A stretch of DNA of 13,334 nucleotides from Deltaproteobacteria bacterium (GCA_031278795.1 JAITJT010000120.1:1-13334), one strand, 5' to 3'. Positions 1-7,125 are shown, counted from the first letter of the stretch. Program-made: numbers and translations. Notes: generated by a model not told the origin, from the letters alone.

Positions 1-306
1 GGGTTAAAAAGAGAGTTGCGCTTATCATTAATGGGGAGTGAGTAAGGAAGGGTCATAAAAGGGAGTGGTGAAAGGGAGTGATAAAGGGGAGGGGACTTAG
101 GCTTTCGAGGTAAAGCCCCAGGTAATTTTTAATTTCATCAAGGCAAAATGGCCTAACTTTCCCTCCCTTTAAATTTTTTTTGTAGTTTCCAAAAAAAGAG
201 CTTATAACACAAGGACGCGCATAACACTACAAAAAAGAGAGCATAAATAAAACGCGCGCAAGAAGCAAAATTATTTTCCTAGCTATCCCATAAGCTCTAT
301 GATGCC
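1..306. other. Gene-free left edge, downstream of the hybrid kinase
   Basis: No coding region is supported here. The left part (about 33-96) is purine-rich and holds roughly three imperfect 13-bp tandem units (58-70, 71-83, 84-96; core AAAGGGAGTG). A small hairpin lies at 100-117 (GGCTTT, 6-nt loop, AAAGCC), without a good T-run on either side. The remainder is A+T-rich. An 8-bp inverted repeat GAGCTTAT (198-205) / ATAAGCTC (290-297) brackets the stretch next to the kinase stop. On the minus strand its distal arm is followed by seven T residues, so it might help end the kinase transcript, but the 84-nt loop makes this weak. Confidence 0.4.
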
Positions 307-2805
307 TTAGGTCGCTTGCGCTTCCTCTTTGAGATACGTGGATAGGCGCTCCTTCATCTTGTCGTACTCCAGGTTTTCAAAGCGATCCCTTAGGTAGTCC
401 ACCAGGTCACCGTCTTTTTCATAGCTGTATTTCTCCAAAAGCTTTAGGTCTTTTTTGATGAGACCTGTTTTAAAGAGCGTGCAGTTTCCCAAGATGTTCT
501 TGAGGATCTTTGGATCCGGACAGGGCTTAAGTTCCTTGGCCTCCTTTTGCAAGGCCTCTTCGTATTCCAAGAGTAGCGAGTGGATGTCGGCTATGAGTGC
601 CGAGCTGGTTATCACAAAGGCCGGGTGGGTGTCCCGGATGAAGGCGTAGTCTCCGCGCCTGGCGGCCTTTTCCAACTCCGAGGCCATCTCCCCCACCTTG
701 TGGGCGCAGATGCCGTAGCTGGAGCCCTTGATGCCGTGGATCTTGATGGCGTAGTGCTGGAAGTTCAAGGTGGAGTCCACCTGCAGCTCCTCTAGGAGCC
801 TGGAGGTGTGTCTGGCCCAGGACCTTAGGAGGGGTAGGTAGACCCCTGGCTGGTTGTCGCACCTGGCCAGGCCCTCACTTAGGTTGAGGCCCGGGATGTA
901 CCTGTTCCAGAGGTTCTCCTGGCCTTCCTCCGAGAGCTCTCCCTGGCGCTTTTTGGTCTTCTCCAGCTTCTTTTGTAGACGCTCGGCCTCCTCTAGGGTC
1001 TCTTTACTTTGGCGGTCGCGGATGAACTGGTTGAGGATGCGGTCTAGGTGCTTTATGTCTATGGGCTTGGATATGAAGCCCTGGAAGCCGCTGGCGTAGA
1101 ACATGTCCTCGATTCCCACTATGGCGTTGGCGGTTAAGGCGATGATGGGAACCGTCTCCGAGTACTCGGTCCCTATCTCGTGGCGGATTATGCGCACGGC
1201 CTCGATACCGTCCATCCTGGGCATCATCTGGTCCATGAAGATGAGGTCGTATTCCACCTCAGCGTCCCTGATGAGGCCAATGGCCTCCTCACCGGAGGTG
1301 GCGCAGTGGGTGCTTATGCCGTAGGGAAGGAGCAGGGACTTGGCCACGTCTAGGTTGGGGAGCACGTCGTCCACCAGGAGCACCTTTCCGTAGGGCATGT
1401 AGCTGCGTTGGATGGAGCTGGAGGGAGGTAGTTTCTTGTACCTAAAGTCAAAGTTCTTGAGGTTCTCGGCTATCTTGGGCCCTATGGGGGTGGGGTCGGT
1501 CACCTCCTGGAGGACGGTCATGGTGAAGGTGCTGCCCCGGCCGTATTCGCTTCTAACGTTTATGGTGCCGTTCATCATCTCCACCAAGGTCTTGGTGATG
1601 GAGAGACCTAAGCCAGTTCCCTCTATGTAGCGGTTCACCGAGCGATCCAGTTGCACGTAGTTGTTGAAGATCCTGTCTAAGTCCTTCTCCCTGATACCCC
1701 TTCCGGTGTCGCTAACCACAAAGGTTAAATAGCAGGTGCCCTCGTTGGAGTTTACTGTGGCTGAGATCTTGAGTTTTATGTGGCCGCGGTCCGTGTATTT
1801 GAAGGCGTTGGAGAGCACGTTGGTAACTATTTGCTTGATGCGCACCTCGTCGCCCTTGAGGGATTTGGGGATGGAGGGGGAGATCTCCACCTCCAGGTGG
1901 ATGGGTTTAGAACCTATGCGGGAGGTGTTGAGGTTTATGGTATCCGATATGAGGCTGGGGAAGTTGTAGTCAACGGGCACCAGCTGGAACTTACCGCTCT
2001 CCACCTTGGAGATGTCTAAGATGTCGTTGATTATGGAAAGGAGCGTGGCCCCGGCCGAGTAGATCTTCTCCAGGTTACTAAGGGTAGCCCGGGGCAAGTC
2101 GCTTCCCAGCTCCACGTCGCTAAGCCCCATGATGGTGTTGAGAGGCGTTCTTATCTCATGGCTCATGTTGGCCAAGAAGACGCTCTTGGCCTTACTGGCC
2201 TCCTCCGCCTGCCTGGCCTGGAGCAGATCCGTCTGGTCGTGGAAGAGGAGCAGAGTCCCTGAGAGGTTGATGTTGGGATCCATGAGGGGGGTGATGTTGA
2301 GGGAGTAGGTCCGGGGGCGCTCGTTTTTCCGAAAGGAGATGTTCACGTTGTGGTGGCTGATGAGCTGGTTCTCCACGGCCTGGAGGTAGATCCTCTCCAG
2401 CTTGGAGAGATCCGGCTCGTCTATGTAGCGCTGGAAGATCTCCCTTATGCTGCGGCCGCTGACGAGCCCCACGTGGGAGATGTTGGCGAGCGTTAGAAAA
2501 TAGTCCGTGGAGTATAAGAGCCTATTGGAGCCGTCAAATATCAAGATGACGTACTGGCTGTTTTTCATGAGGAGGTTGAAGAAGAGCTCTTGGCTGGTGC
2601 GCTCCTGGGCGATGAGGGAGCTCAGGTTCATATTCCCGGCCGTCATCTGCTTGGTGCGCTGCATGAGCTCTTGGAGGAAGGCGTTCTGGCGGAGGATAAT
2701 CTTATTCTCCCGCCTCTGTCGGCGCAGCTCTAGCTCCAGGGCCTGTACCTCCTCCGGGCTCCGTTGCGGAAGGCCCAGGGTGGATATGGGTTGGTTCTTG
2801 TTCAA
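307..2805 (-). CDS. Soluble hybrid sensor histidine kinase (PAS-HisKA-HATPase-REC-HPt)
   Basis: An 832-residue cytoplasmic phosphorelay kinase. Domains in order: N-terminal coiled coil (about 18-60); PAS-like sensor (about 78-195); HisKA with H-box SHEIRTPLN and phospho-acceptor H216; HATPase_c with N-box N329/N333, DTGRG (366-370) and GTGLG (396-400); receiver domain with acidic pair D479/D480, phospho-acceptor D525, T558 and K580; HPt domain with HGIKGSS motif and H690; and a roughly 70-residue helical tail (about 762-826) of a kind seen after HPt in other hybrid kinases. No transmembrane segment is visible, so the signal must be intracellular or come from a partner, most simply the FIST protein encoded upstream. 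The start is TTG: no in-frame ATG or GTG lies between it and an upstream in-frame TAA, and AAAGG sits 7 nt before it. All catalytic residues are present. H690 could pass phosphate to D51 of the REC-HD-GYP protein. Function of the pair is inferred. Confidence 0.93.
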   Translation of the reverse strand: MNKNQPISTLGLPQRSPEEVQALELELRRQRRENKIILRQNAFLQELMQRTKQMTAGNMNLSSLIAQERTSQELFFNLLMKNSQYVILIFDGSNRLLYSTDYFLTLANISHVGLVSGRSIREIFQRYIDEPDLSKLERIYLQAVENQLISHHNVNISFRKNERPRTYSLNITPLMDPNINLSGTLLLFHDQTDLLQARQAEEASKAKSVFLANMSHEIRTPLNTIMGLSDVELGSDLPRATLSNLEKIYSAGATLLSIINDILDISKVESGKFQLVPVDYNFPSLISDTINLNTSRIGSKPIHLEVEISPSIPKSLKGDEVRIKQIVTNVLSNAFKYTDRGHIKLKISATVNSNEGTCYLTFVVSDTGRGIREKDLDRIFNNYVQLDRSVNRYIEGTGLGLSITKTLVEMMNGTINVRSEYGRGSTFTMTVLQEVTDPTPIGPKIAENLKNFDFRYKKLPPSSSIQRSYMPYGKVLLVDDVLPNLDVAKSLLLPYGISTHCATSGEEAIGLIRDAEVEYDLIFMDQMMPRMDGIEAVRIIRHEIGTEYSETVPIIALTANAIVGIEDMFYASGFQGFISKPIDIKHLDRILNQFIRDRQSKETLEEAERLQKKLEKTKKRQGELSEEGQENLWNRYIPGLNLSEGLARCDNQPGVYLPLLRSWARHTSRLLEELQVDSTLNFQHYAIKIHGIKGSSYGICAHKVGEMASELEKAARRGDYAFIRDTHPAFVITSSALIADIHSLLLEYEEALQKEAKELKPCPDPKILKNILGNCTLFKTGLIKKDLKLLEKYSYEKDGDLVDYLRDRFENLEYDKMKERLSTYLKEEAQAT

Positions 2806-2863
2806 TGGCTGGCCTTTAGCTCTTCCTCTTCTCTGGAAGCGGTCTTAGTAAAAAGAATGAATG

Positions 2864-2902
2864 TTAGGACAAAAACCCTCCTTTGAGAGGGGTTTTGAGC
2901 AT
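2864..2902 (-). other. Candidate 12-codon leader peptide ORF
   Basis: On the minus strand an ATG (2902-2900) opens a short frame reading MLKTPLKGGFLS and then TAA. It is preceded by AAAGGTGG, ending 4 nt before the ATG, a passable ribosome binding site. The frame runs straight through the terminator-like hairpin at 2871-2896. That geometry is typical of translation-controlled attenuators, but no run of one regulatory amino acid is present and a chance ORF of this size is quite possible. Confidence 0.2.
2871..2896 (-). terminator. Intrinsic terminator or attenuator ahead of the hybrid kinase
   Basis: Read on the minus strand: AAAACCCC, TC, loop TCAAA, then GGAGGG followed by five T. The arms pair over seven consecutive positions (four A-T and three C-G), then a mismatch, then two more pairs (one of them G-T). 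The hairpin lies 66 nt before the kinase TTG start and 218 nt after the FIST stop, so it either ends the FIST transcript or conditionally blocks read-through into the kinase. Confidence 0.55.
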
Positions 2903-3113
2903 ACTACCACCTTTCTCCGGCTCATGAAAGAAAAAAAGAGAGCGAAAGATGAAAAAAATGCTATCTTGTTACTTTTCCGTGGTTATAGCTAAAAGAGTGG
3001 AGAAAAACTCTTAAAAAAAACTCAATATATGTAAGGGGAGAAAATAATTTTTCCATATGGGCTTTAATTGCGATGATGTTTTTCTAAACAGCCTCTTAAG
3101 GCTTTCTCTTAAG

Positions 3114-4274
3114 CTAAAACGCCAAGCTAATGAGGGACATGTTGTGGTATTGGTTCTTCATAGTGCCGTCCGGAAGCCTCACCGGGCAAAATTCCCCGCT
3201 GGAGTAGCTGAAGATGTAGGGAAGAGACCTATCGGCTACCGAGTTAAACTTCTCCATCTCCCCCTTATAGTTGAGGCCCACCGCGAAGTTCCGGATGAGG
3301 CAGGAGTAGACATAGAAGATGTTGGAGTAGAGGCTCTGCATGGAGAGGCCCAGCTGGGCAACGGCTCGAAGTACCATATCCTCGTCGAGGATGCCAAAAC
3401 TTATGGTGGAGTTCTCCGGGGCTTTTCCGGTTAGGAGGATGTCCCCCTCCGGGGTCTGGGCCAGGATACAGCGTATCTGGGGCCCCAACTCGTCCTGGCG
3501 GTCCAATATGATCGGAAGGCTGTGAATGCCGGAGATTTGGCCGTACCAGCAGAGGCCCATGGACTCCAAAAAGGAAAGGACCGGCACGCCGTTCACCTCG
3601 CTTATGACATTCCCCTCTGACTTGGTGATGATGGCCCTCTGCTGGACGCCCCGCCACAGGGGCAGGTTGGTTACGCTAAAGGTTGGGGTGATGTTTCCCT
3701 CCACCAGGATTATGGCCGCCCGGTCGCTATAGGCCGCTCCGTTGTGGATTATCCTAGGAGACTTGAGCTCGGTTGAGAAGTCAGCTGGCATGGAACCAAA
3801 GATAGGCACCTTATCCGAGAACTGGTCCAGAGCTGAAATAACAAACTCCCCCACGGCGGAATGGTCGTAGACTCCCGAGTAGAGGAGCATGAAGGCCGGC
3901 CTAGAGTTAAGAAGGCTCTCAGCCTCCACGTACATCTTGGAGAGGCTCTTGTACTTGTCCTCCACCAGGGGGTCCGAGAGGCCCACGGCGAAGTTCACGC
4001 TGTCGCTGGTTAGGACGCAGATGGTTAAGAGCATGTTGTCCATGAGGCCGCGAGATGAGGAGTTCAAGATAGTGTTCAAGCCTAGAACCGGAAAAGGCAG
4101 GCGGTCGCAGATGGCCTCCACCACCCCGGAGTCGATGAAGTCGTTGTTGCAGTGGATTATGCCCACCGAGTTCCTCTTGAGGTTCTTCTGGATGTCCAGC
4201 TGGCTAATGACATCCTTGAGGGCTATCTCCACCTCGTCCACTTCCACGGTGTTAGCAATGAGTGCCTTCAGCAT
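3114..4274 (-). CDS. Stand-alone FIST-domain (FIST_N/FIST_C) sensor protein
   Basis: A 386-residue soluble protein built only of FIST_N and FIST_C, with no fused output domain and no signal peptide or membrane segment. FIST_N covers about 30-215 (IIHCN strand at 39-43, LPFPVLGLNT at 59-68, a second such block ending in VPIFG at 156-160). FIST_C covers about 222-380, with the family-typical VNGVPVLSFLESMG (227-240), an R268 strand segment, SC..R (C324, R327) and a GE pair (360-361). FIST domains bind small ligands; the NosP subgroup binds haem and nitric oxide and works with a co-encoded histidine kinase. Whether this one binds haem cannot be read from the sequence. The ATG overlaps the stop of the upstream REC-HD-GYP gene (ATGCTGA), implying translational coupling, with GGAGG about 13 nt upstream. 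The gene lies upstream of the hybrid kinase, its likely partner. Confidence 0.88.
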   Translation of the reverse strand: MLKALIANTVEVDEVEIALKDVISQLDIQKNLKRNSVGIIHCNNDFIDSGVVEAICDRLPFPVLGLNTILNSSSRGLMDNMLLTICVLTSDSVNFAVGLSDPLVEDKYKSLSKMYVEAESLLNSRPAFMLLYSGVYDHSAVGEFVISALDQFSDKVPIFGSMPADFSTELKSPRIIHNGAAYSDRAAIILVEGNITPTFSVTNLPLWRGVQQRAIITKSEGNVISEVNGVPVLSFLESMGLCWYGQISGIHSLPIILDRQDELGPQIRCILAQTPEGDILLTGKAPENSTISFGILDEDMVLRAVAQLGLSMQSLYSNIFYVYSCLIRNFAVGLNYKGEMEKFNSVADRSLPYIFSYSSGEFCPVRLPDGTMKNQYHNMSLISLAF

Positions 4275-5290
4275 GATTCTCGGGCCGCCTCCACAATCTT
4301 GTCCTCTTTCTCCGCGAAGAGCTCGGTGAGCTTGGGGTCAAAGAGGCTTCCGGCTCCACTCTTGATGACGCTTATGGCATCCTTGGCGCTAAGGGGCGCC
4401 CGGTAGGGCCTCTTCTCTAAAAGGGCGTCGTAAACGTCACAGATGGCCATGATTTTAGCCGCCAAGGGGATCTCACTATCCTTTAAGCCCTCTGGGTAGC
4501 CCTTGCCGTCAAAGCGCTCGTGGTGGGATCTGGTCATAATAAGGGCGTAGCTATGGAAATCTTGCCCAGGTATGGTCTTAAAGATATCTTTAAGGATTTT
4601 TTCTCCCATACTTGTATGAGTCTTCACCAGGGCGAACTCGCTATCATTTAAGCCTGAAGGCTTAAAGAGCAAGGCGTCAGGGATGGCTATTTTTCCAATG
4701 TCATGGAGGGGTGCCGCCCTCACCATCAAATCCAAGGTCAAAGGCGTTAGCTCCTCATAATAGAGCCCCTCTTCCATAATGGCGCTCCCCAATATATACA
4801 CGAGCTTAGAGACCCTTTTGGCAGCAAAGGGATCCGCGTCCGTTCGGTGCTCACAGAGCTTAGCAAGTGACATGATGAGCTTATCCTCAAAGTCCCTCAC
4901 CAGACGCTCCGTCTGGTCCTTACTCCTGGAAATGGAAAGCTGGGTGTTTATGCTGTGGAGGAGTAAGTCACGCTCCACGGGCTTCGCGATGAAGTCGCTG
5001 GCGCCGGCTTTGGTCGCTCTTATCTCGGTCTGGATATCAGGGGAGGCGGTTAGGAAGATGACCGGTATGTCTTTAAGCTCGGGGTTGGCTTTAAGGGCCG
5101 CCAAGGTCTCAAATCCGTCCATGTCCGGCATCTCGATATCGAGTAACACCAAGTCCGGCCTGGTCGCCAGGCAGATCTCCAGCGCCTGCGGGCCGGATTT
5201 GGCCAGGCTCACCTCGAAGTCGTCCTCGAGTTGGATATTCACCTGCTCGAGATTGGTGAGGTTGTCGTCGACGATTAAAATGTGCTGCAT
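4268..5290 (-). CDS. Response regulator with REC and divergent HD-GYP domain
   Basis: A 340-residue two-domain regulator. The REC domain (about 3-118) is complete: D8/D9, phospho-acceptor D51 in VLLDIEMPDMDG, T81, K103. A short helical linker leads to an HD-GYP domain (about 135-335) with the HD pair H196-D197 (HDIGK), H225, HH at 256-257, DGKGYPEGL (261-269) and D285. HD-GYP proteins hydrolyse c-di-GMP using a bi- or tri-nuclear metal centre. Here the first ligand, the His of the usual TGxHxxR motif, is replaced by Ala (A156 in DPFAAKRV), so activity may be weak, altered or purely regulatory. It is the first gene of the set and overlaps the FIST gene by 7 bp. The start ATG is clear; the Shine-Dalgarno is poor. 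Five 20-bp direct repeats lie 34-133 bp upstream. It is the probable final acceptor of the hybrid kinase phosphorelay (inferred). Confidence 0.92.
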   Translation of the reverse strand: MQHILIVDDNLTNLEQVNIQLEDDFEVSLAKSGPQALEICLATRPDLVLLDIEMPDMDGFETLAALKANPELKDIPVIFLTASPDIQTEIRATKAGASDFIAKPVERDLLLHSINTQLSISRSKDQTERLVRDFEDKLIMSLAKLCEHRTDADPFAAKRVSKLVYILGSAIMEEGLYYEELTPLTLDLMVRAAPLHDIGKIAIPDALLFKPSGLNDSEFALVKTHTSMGEKILKDIFKTIPGQDFHSYALIMTRSHHERFDGKGYPEGLKDSEIPLAAKIMAICDVYDALLEKRPYRAPLSAKDAISVIKSGAGSLFDPKLTELFAEKEDKIVEAARESC

Positions 5291-5323
5291 GGAAGATTGG
5301 CTCGCATGTGGCGTAGTTTCAAA

Positions 5324-5423
5324 CTGTTTAGCGTTGTGTAACGCTGTTTAGCGTTGGGTAACGTTGTTTAGTCTTGTGCTAGTTTGTTTAGTTTTGTGTC
5401 GCGCTGTTTAGTTTTGCGTCGCG
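5324..5423. repeat. Five tandem 20-bp direct repeats upstream of the REC-HD-GYP gene
   Basis: Five head-to-tail units start at 5324, 5344, 5364, 5384 and 5404. Each begins YTGTTTAG (the TGTTTAG core is invariant) and ends mostly in ACG or GCG; unit 1 is CTGTTTAGCGTTGTGTAACG. The spacing is exactly 20 bp, close to two DNA turns, so a bound protein would repeat on nearly the same face. The minus-strand version (CTAAACA core) contains frequent stop codons, so the block is not coding in that frame. It lies 34-133 bp before the ATG of the REC-HD-GYP gene, in promoter or leader DNA, which suggests an operator array. The binding protein is unknown. Confidence 0.85.
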
Positions 5424-5548
5424 CTTAGTTTTTTTCTCCAGTCTTATGGGTGTGTACTTTTAGGTAAAGTCTACGTTTAAAAGATAGTAATATATATGTT
5501 TAAAAGAAATAAATAAAAAGAAAAGCAAACAGATTGTGAAAAATAAAA

Positions 5549-5632
5549 GAAAAAGAAATTGAACAAGAAACTTAACAAGAAACATAACAGGGAATTGAAC
5601 AAGAAACTGAACAAGAAACTGAACAAGAAACT
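5549..5632. repeat. 12-bp tandem repeat, about seven units
   Basis: Units of 12 bp start at 5549, 5561, 5573, 5585, 5597, 5609 and 5621. The consensus is GAACAAGAAACT; the last three units are identical, and those at 5549, 5573 and 5585 have drifted. The period is a multiple of three, so all frames stay open and make a hydrophobic VQFL pattern on the minus strand or an EQET pattern on the plus strand. No supported start or family match makes it a gene, so I treat it as a minisatellite-like repeat in A+T-rich spacer DNA. Confidence 0.85.
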
Positions 5633-5935
5633 GACAAATGAAAAAAATCATACGCTAAAAATTTTTTTCAAAATTTTTTGCATCATTTTTTGAGGTAGAG
5701 ATTTATGGGGTAAAATTATTCGCACATTTTTTATTTTGAACGAAGACGCTTAAAAAACATTTTCATAAAATGAGTTTATAAATATCCCTCTTTGATTTTG
5801 TAAAAAATCTTTCCCTTGGGGAAGATGATAAATTTTTAAAATCCCTAAGGCTTCCGGGATAGATTTTCAGAGTGCAGCTAGCACTATTATACATTTTTTG
5901 TAGCGATTATGCTTGTTCTAATGGAGCGTGAGGTC
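5633..5935. other. A+T-rich spacer downstream of obg
   Basis: No gene is supported. The stretch is A+T-rich with many A and T runs. It holds one good intrinsic terminator on the minus strand (5801-5826) and a weaker imperfect hairpin just beside it (ATCCC 5841-5845 / GGGAT 5856-5860). I see no promoter worth calling. Confidence 0.5.
5801..5826 (-). terminator. Intrinsic terminator (minus strand)
   Basis: On the minus strand: ATCTTCCC, loop CAAG, GGAAAGAT, then five further T (5806-5802). The eight-pair stem includes one G-T pair. It lies about 280 bp past the obg stop and is the first convincing terminator for that transcript. It would also shield the signalling operon from read-through. On the plus strand the hairpin is followed by a short A/T-rich run, so weak bidirectional action is possible. 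Confidence 0.65.
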
Positions 5936-6097
5936 TTTAGCTTGGGGAAAGCTTGGGGCTATTGGGGTGCTTGGGCCTTTGGGCCCTTGGCGCCGCGGCT
6001 AGATCGGGGCTCCAGGCTCTGGGGGTGGGGCTGTGGGAGAGGGTTTGGGGTGGGCTAGAGGCGGGTGGATGGGGGGATGGGCAAAACCCTAGGGTTT
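5936..6097. other. G-rich tract with G-quadruplex motif and palindrome
   Basis: The plus strand turns abruptly G-rich, with repeated TTGGGG-type runs at 5941-5990 and a dense series of G3-G6 runs at about 6020-6082. The segment around 6019-6055 meets the classic rule of four or more G3 runs with loops of 1-7 nt. A perfect 14-bp palindrome (AAACCCTAGGGTTT, 6084-6097) lies 11 bp beyond the obg stop. On the minus strand, the transcribed one for obg, the RNA would be C-rich and one frame is open for about 50 codons with many prolines, but it has no start. Confidence 0.6.
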
Positions 6098-6108
6098 AGT
6101 TAAGGGGC

Positions 6109-7125
6109 TCAGTCGCCATCTTCCGAGTCTTGGGCTTTTTTCACCAGATTCCAGATGGCGTAGCGGAGCTCTTTGAGGCCCTCTCCGGTCACGGAGGAAA
6201 ATCCCATTATGGGGGTTCTGGGGTGGGCCTTCCGGAAGCACTTCAGGGCTTCCGGGCCAGCTTCCAGGTCCATCTTGCCCATGGCGATGAGTCTGGGCTT
6301 CTTGATAAGGGCTGGATCGTAGCTCTTTAGCTCCCTGATTATGCGGTCTAGGTCCTTTCTGGGGTTGAGGGGGTCCATCCTGGTGGGGTCGAGGACGTGG
6401 ACCAGCGCCCCGCTGCGGCTGATGTGCTTGAGGAACTGGAGCCCCAGGCCCAGGCCCTTGGAGGCCCCGTCCACGAGTCCGGGTAGATCGGCCAGGACAA
6501 AGGAGTGATCCTCGTCTACCTGGACCACCCCTAGGTTGGGTTTGAGGGTGGTAAACTCGTAGTCCGCTATTTTGGGTCTGGCCTTGGATAGCCTGGAGAT
6601 GAGGGTGGATTTCCCCACGTTGGGGTAGCCCACCAGAGCCGCGTCAGCCAAGAGCCTGAGTTCTAGTTTTATGTGCCTCTCTTGGGAGTCTCCCCCTGGT
6701 TGGGCGAAGCGGGGCGTCCTCATGGTGCTACTCTTGAAGCGGGCGTTACCTTGGCCGCCCCGGCCGCCTTTGGCTAGCACGAAGGACTCCCCGGCCTGGG
6801 AGAGGTCGCAGAGGGTCTCTCCGGTGTCTATATCCATTACCAGGGTCCCCCTAGGAACCGAGATGGTCAGATCGGCTCCGGCCTCCCCGCTCTGGTTGCG
6901 GCCCCGGCCAGGTTGGCCGTTTTTGGCGTAAAAGTGCTGGTTGAAGTGGAACTTCAGGAGTGTGTCCTTCTGGCTAAGGGCCTGGATTATCACGTCTCCG
7001 CCCCTACCTCCGTCACCTCCGTCCGGACCGCCCTTGGGAAGGTACTTCTCTCGCCTGAAGCTCACGCAGCCGGCTCCGCCGTGACCGGATCTCACGTATA
7101 TCTTGGCCTCGTCCACAAATCTCAA
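6109..7125 (-). CDS. obg: Obg-family GTPase
   Basis: A conserved ribosome-associated GTPase involved in large-subunit (50S) assembly and stress control, 338 residues and of normal length. The glycine-rich Obg fold occupies about 1-158 (GHGGAGCVSFRREKY, GGPDGGDGGRGGDV). The G domain follows: P-loop GYPNVGKST (166-174), switch TT (192-193), DLPG (213-216) and SSVTGEG (310-316). The usual NKxD guanine-specificity motif reads GKMD (283-286), an odd Asn-to-Gly change. The start is taken as TTG at 7125: the protein then begins (M)RFVDEAKIYV as in other Obg proteins, and AAAAGGAG lies 7 nt upstream, an ideal ribosome binding site. An ATG 33 codons further up (7224) is open but adds an unconserved extension. 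The common upstream partners rplU and rpmA are absent; the gene is divergent from the DUF1992 gene. Confidence 0.95.
   Translation of the reverse strand: MRFVDEAKIYVRSGHGGAGCVSFRREKYLPKGGPDGGDGGRGGDVIIQALSQKDTLLKFHFNQHFYAKNGQPGRGRNQSGEAGADLTISVPRGTLVMDIDTGETLCDLSQAGESFVLAKGGRGGQGNARFKSSTMRTPRFAQPGGDSQERHIKLELRLLADAALVGYPNVGKSTLISRLSKARPKIADYEFTTLKPNLGVVQVDEDHSFVLADLPGLVDGASKGLGLGLQFLKHISRSGALVHVLDPTRMDPLNPRKDLDRIIRELKSYDPALIKKPRLIAMGKMDLEAGPEALKCFRKAHPRTPIMGFSSVTGEGLKELRYAIWNLVKKAQDSEDGD

Larger units (their letters stand above)
2806..3113. other. Leader/spacer between FIST gene and hybrid kinase gene
   Basis: This A+T-rich gap of 308 bp interrupts an otherwise tight operon. Just after the FIST stop is a small hairpin (3090-3103; AGCCT, 4-nt loop, AGGCT) with no real T-run. 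In the middle are long T-runs on the minus strand and no promoter I would defend. Closer to the kinase are a 12-codon candidate leader ORF (2864-2902) and an intrinsic-terminator-like hairpin (2871-2896). The gap suggests that kinase expression is set separately from the two upstream genes, either by its own promoter or by read-through past the hairpin. Confidence 0.5.

Noticed and set aside
527..862. 111-codon minus-strand ORF inside the hybrid kinase gene
   Set aside because: It is an out-of-frame shadow of the kinase HPt region; the same holds for other overlapping open frames within the FIST, HD-GYP, obg, Crp/Fnr and membrane protein genes.
5324..5423. CRISPR-like array
   Set aside because: The 20-bp units are directly adjacent with no spacers, and no cas gene is present.
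5460..5651. 63-codon minus-strand ORF with a VQFL-repeat hydrophobic product
   Set aside because: It is made of the 12-bp tandem repeat plus A+T-rich DNA, whose period of 12 keeps frames open; there is no ribosome binding site or family resemblance.
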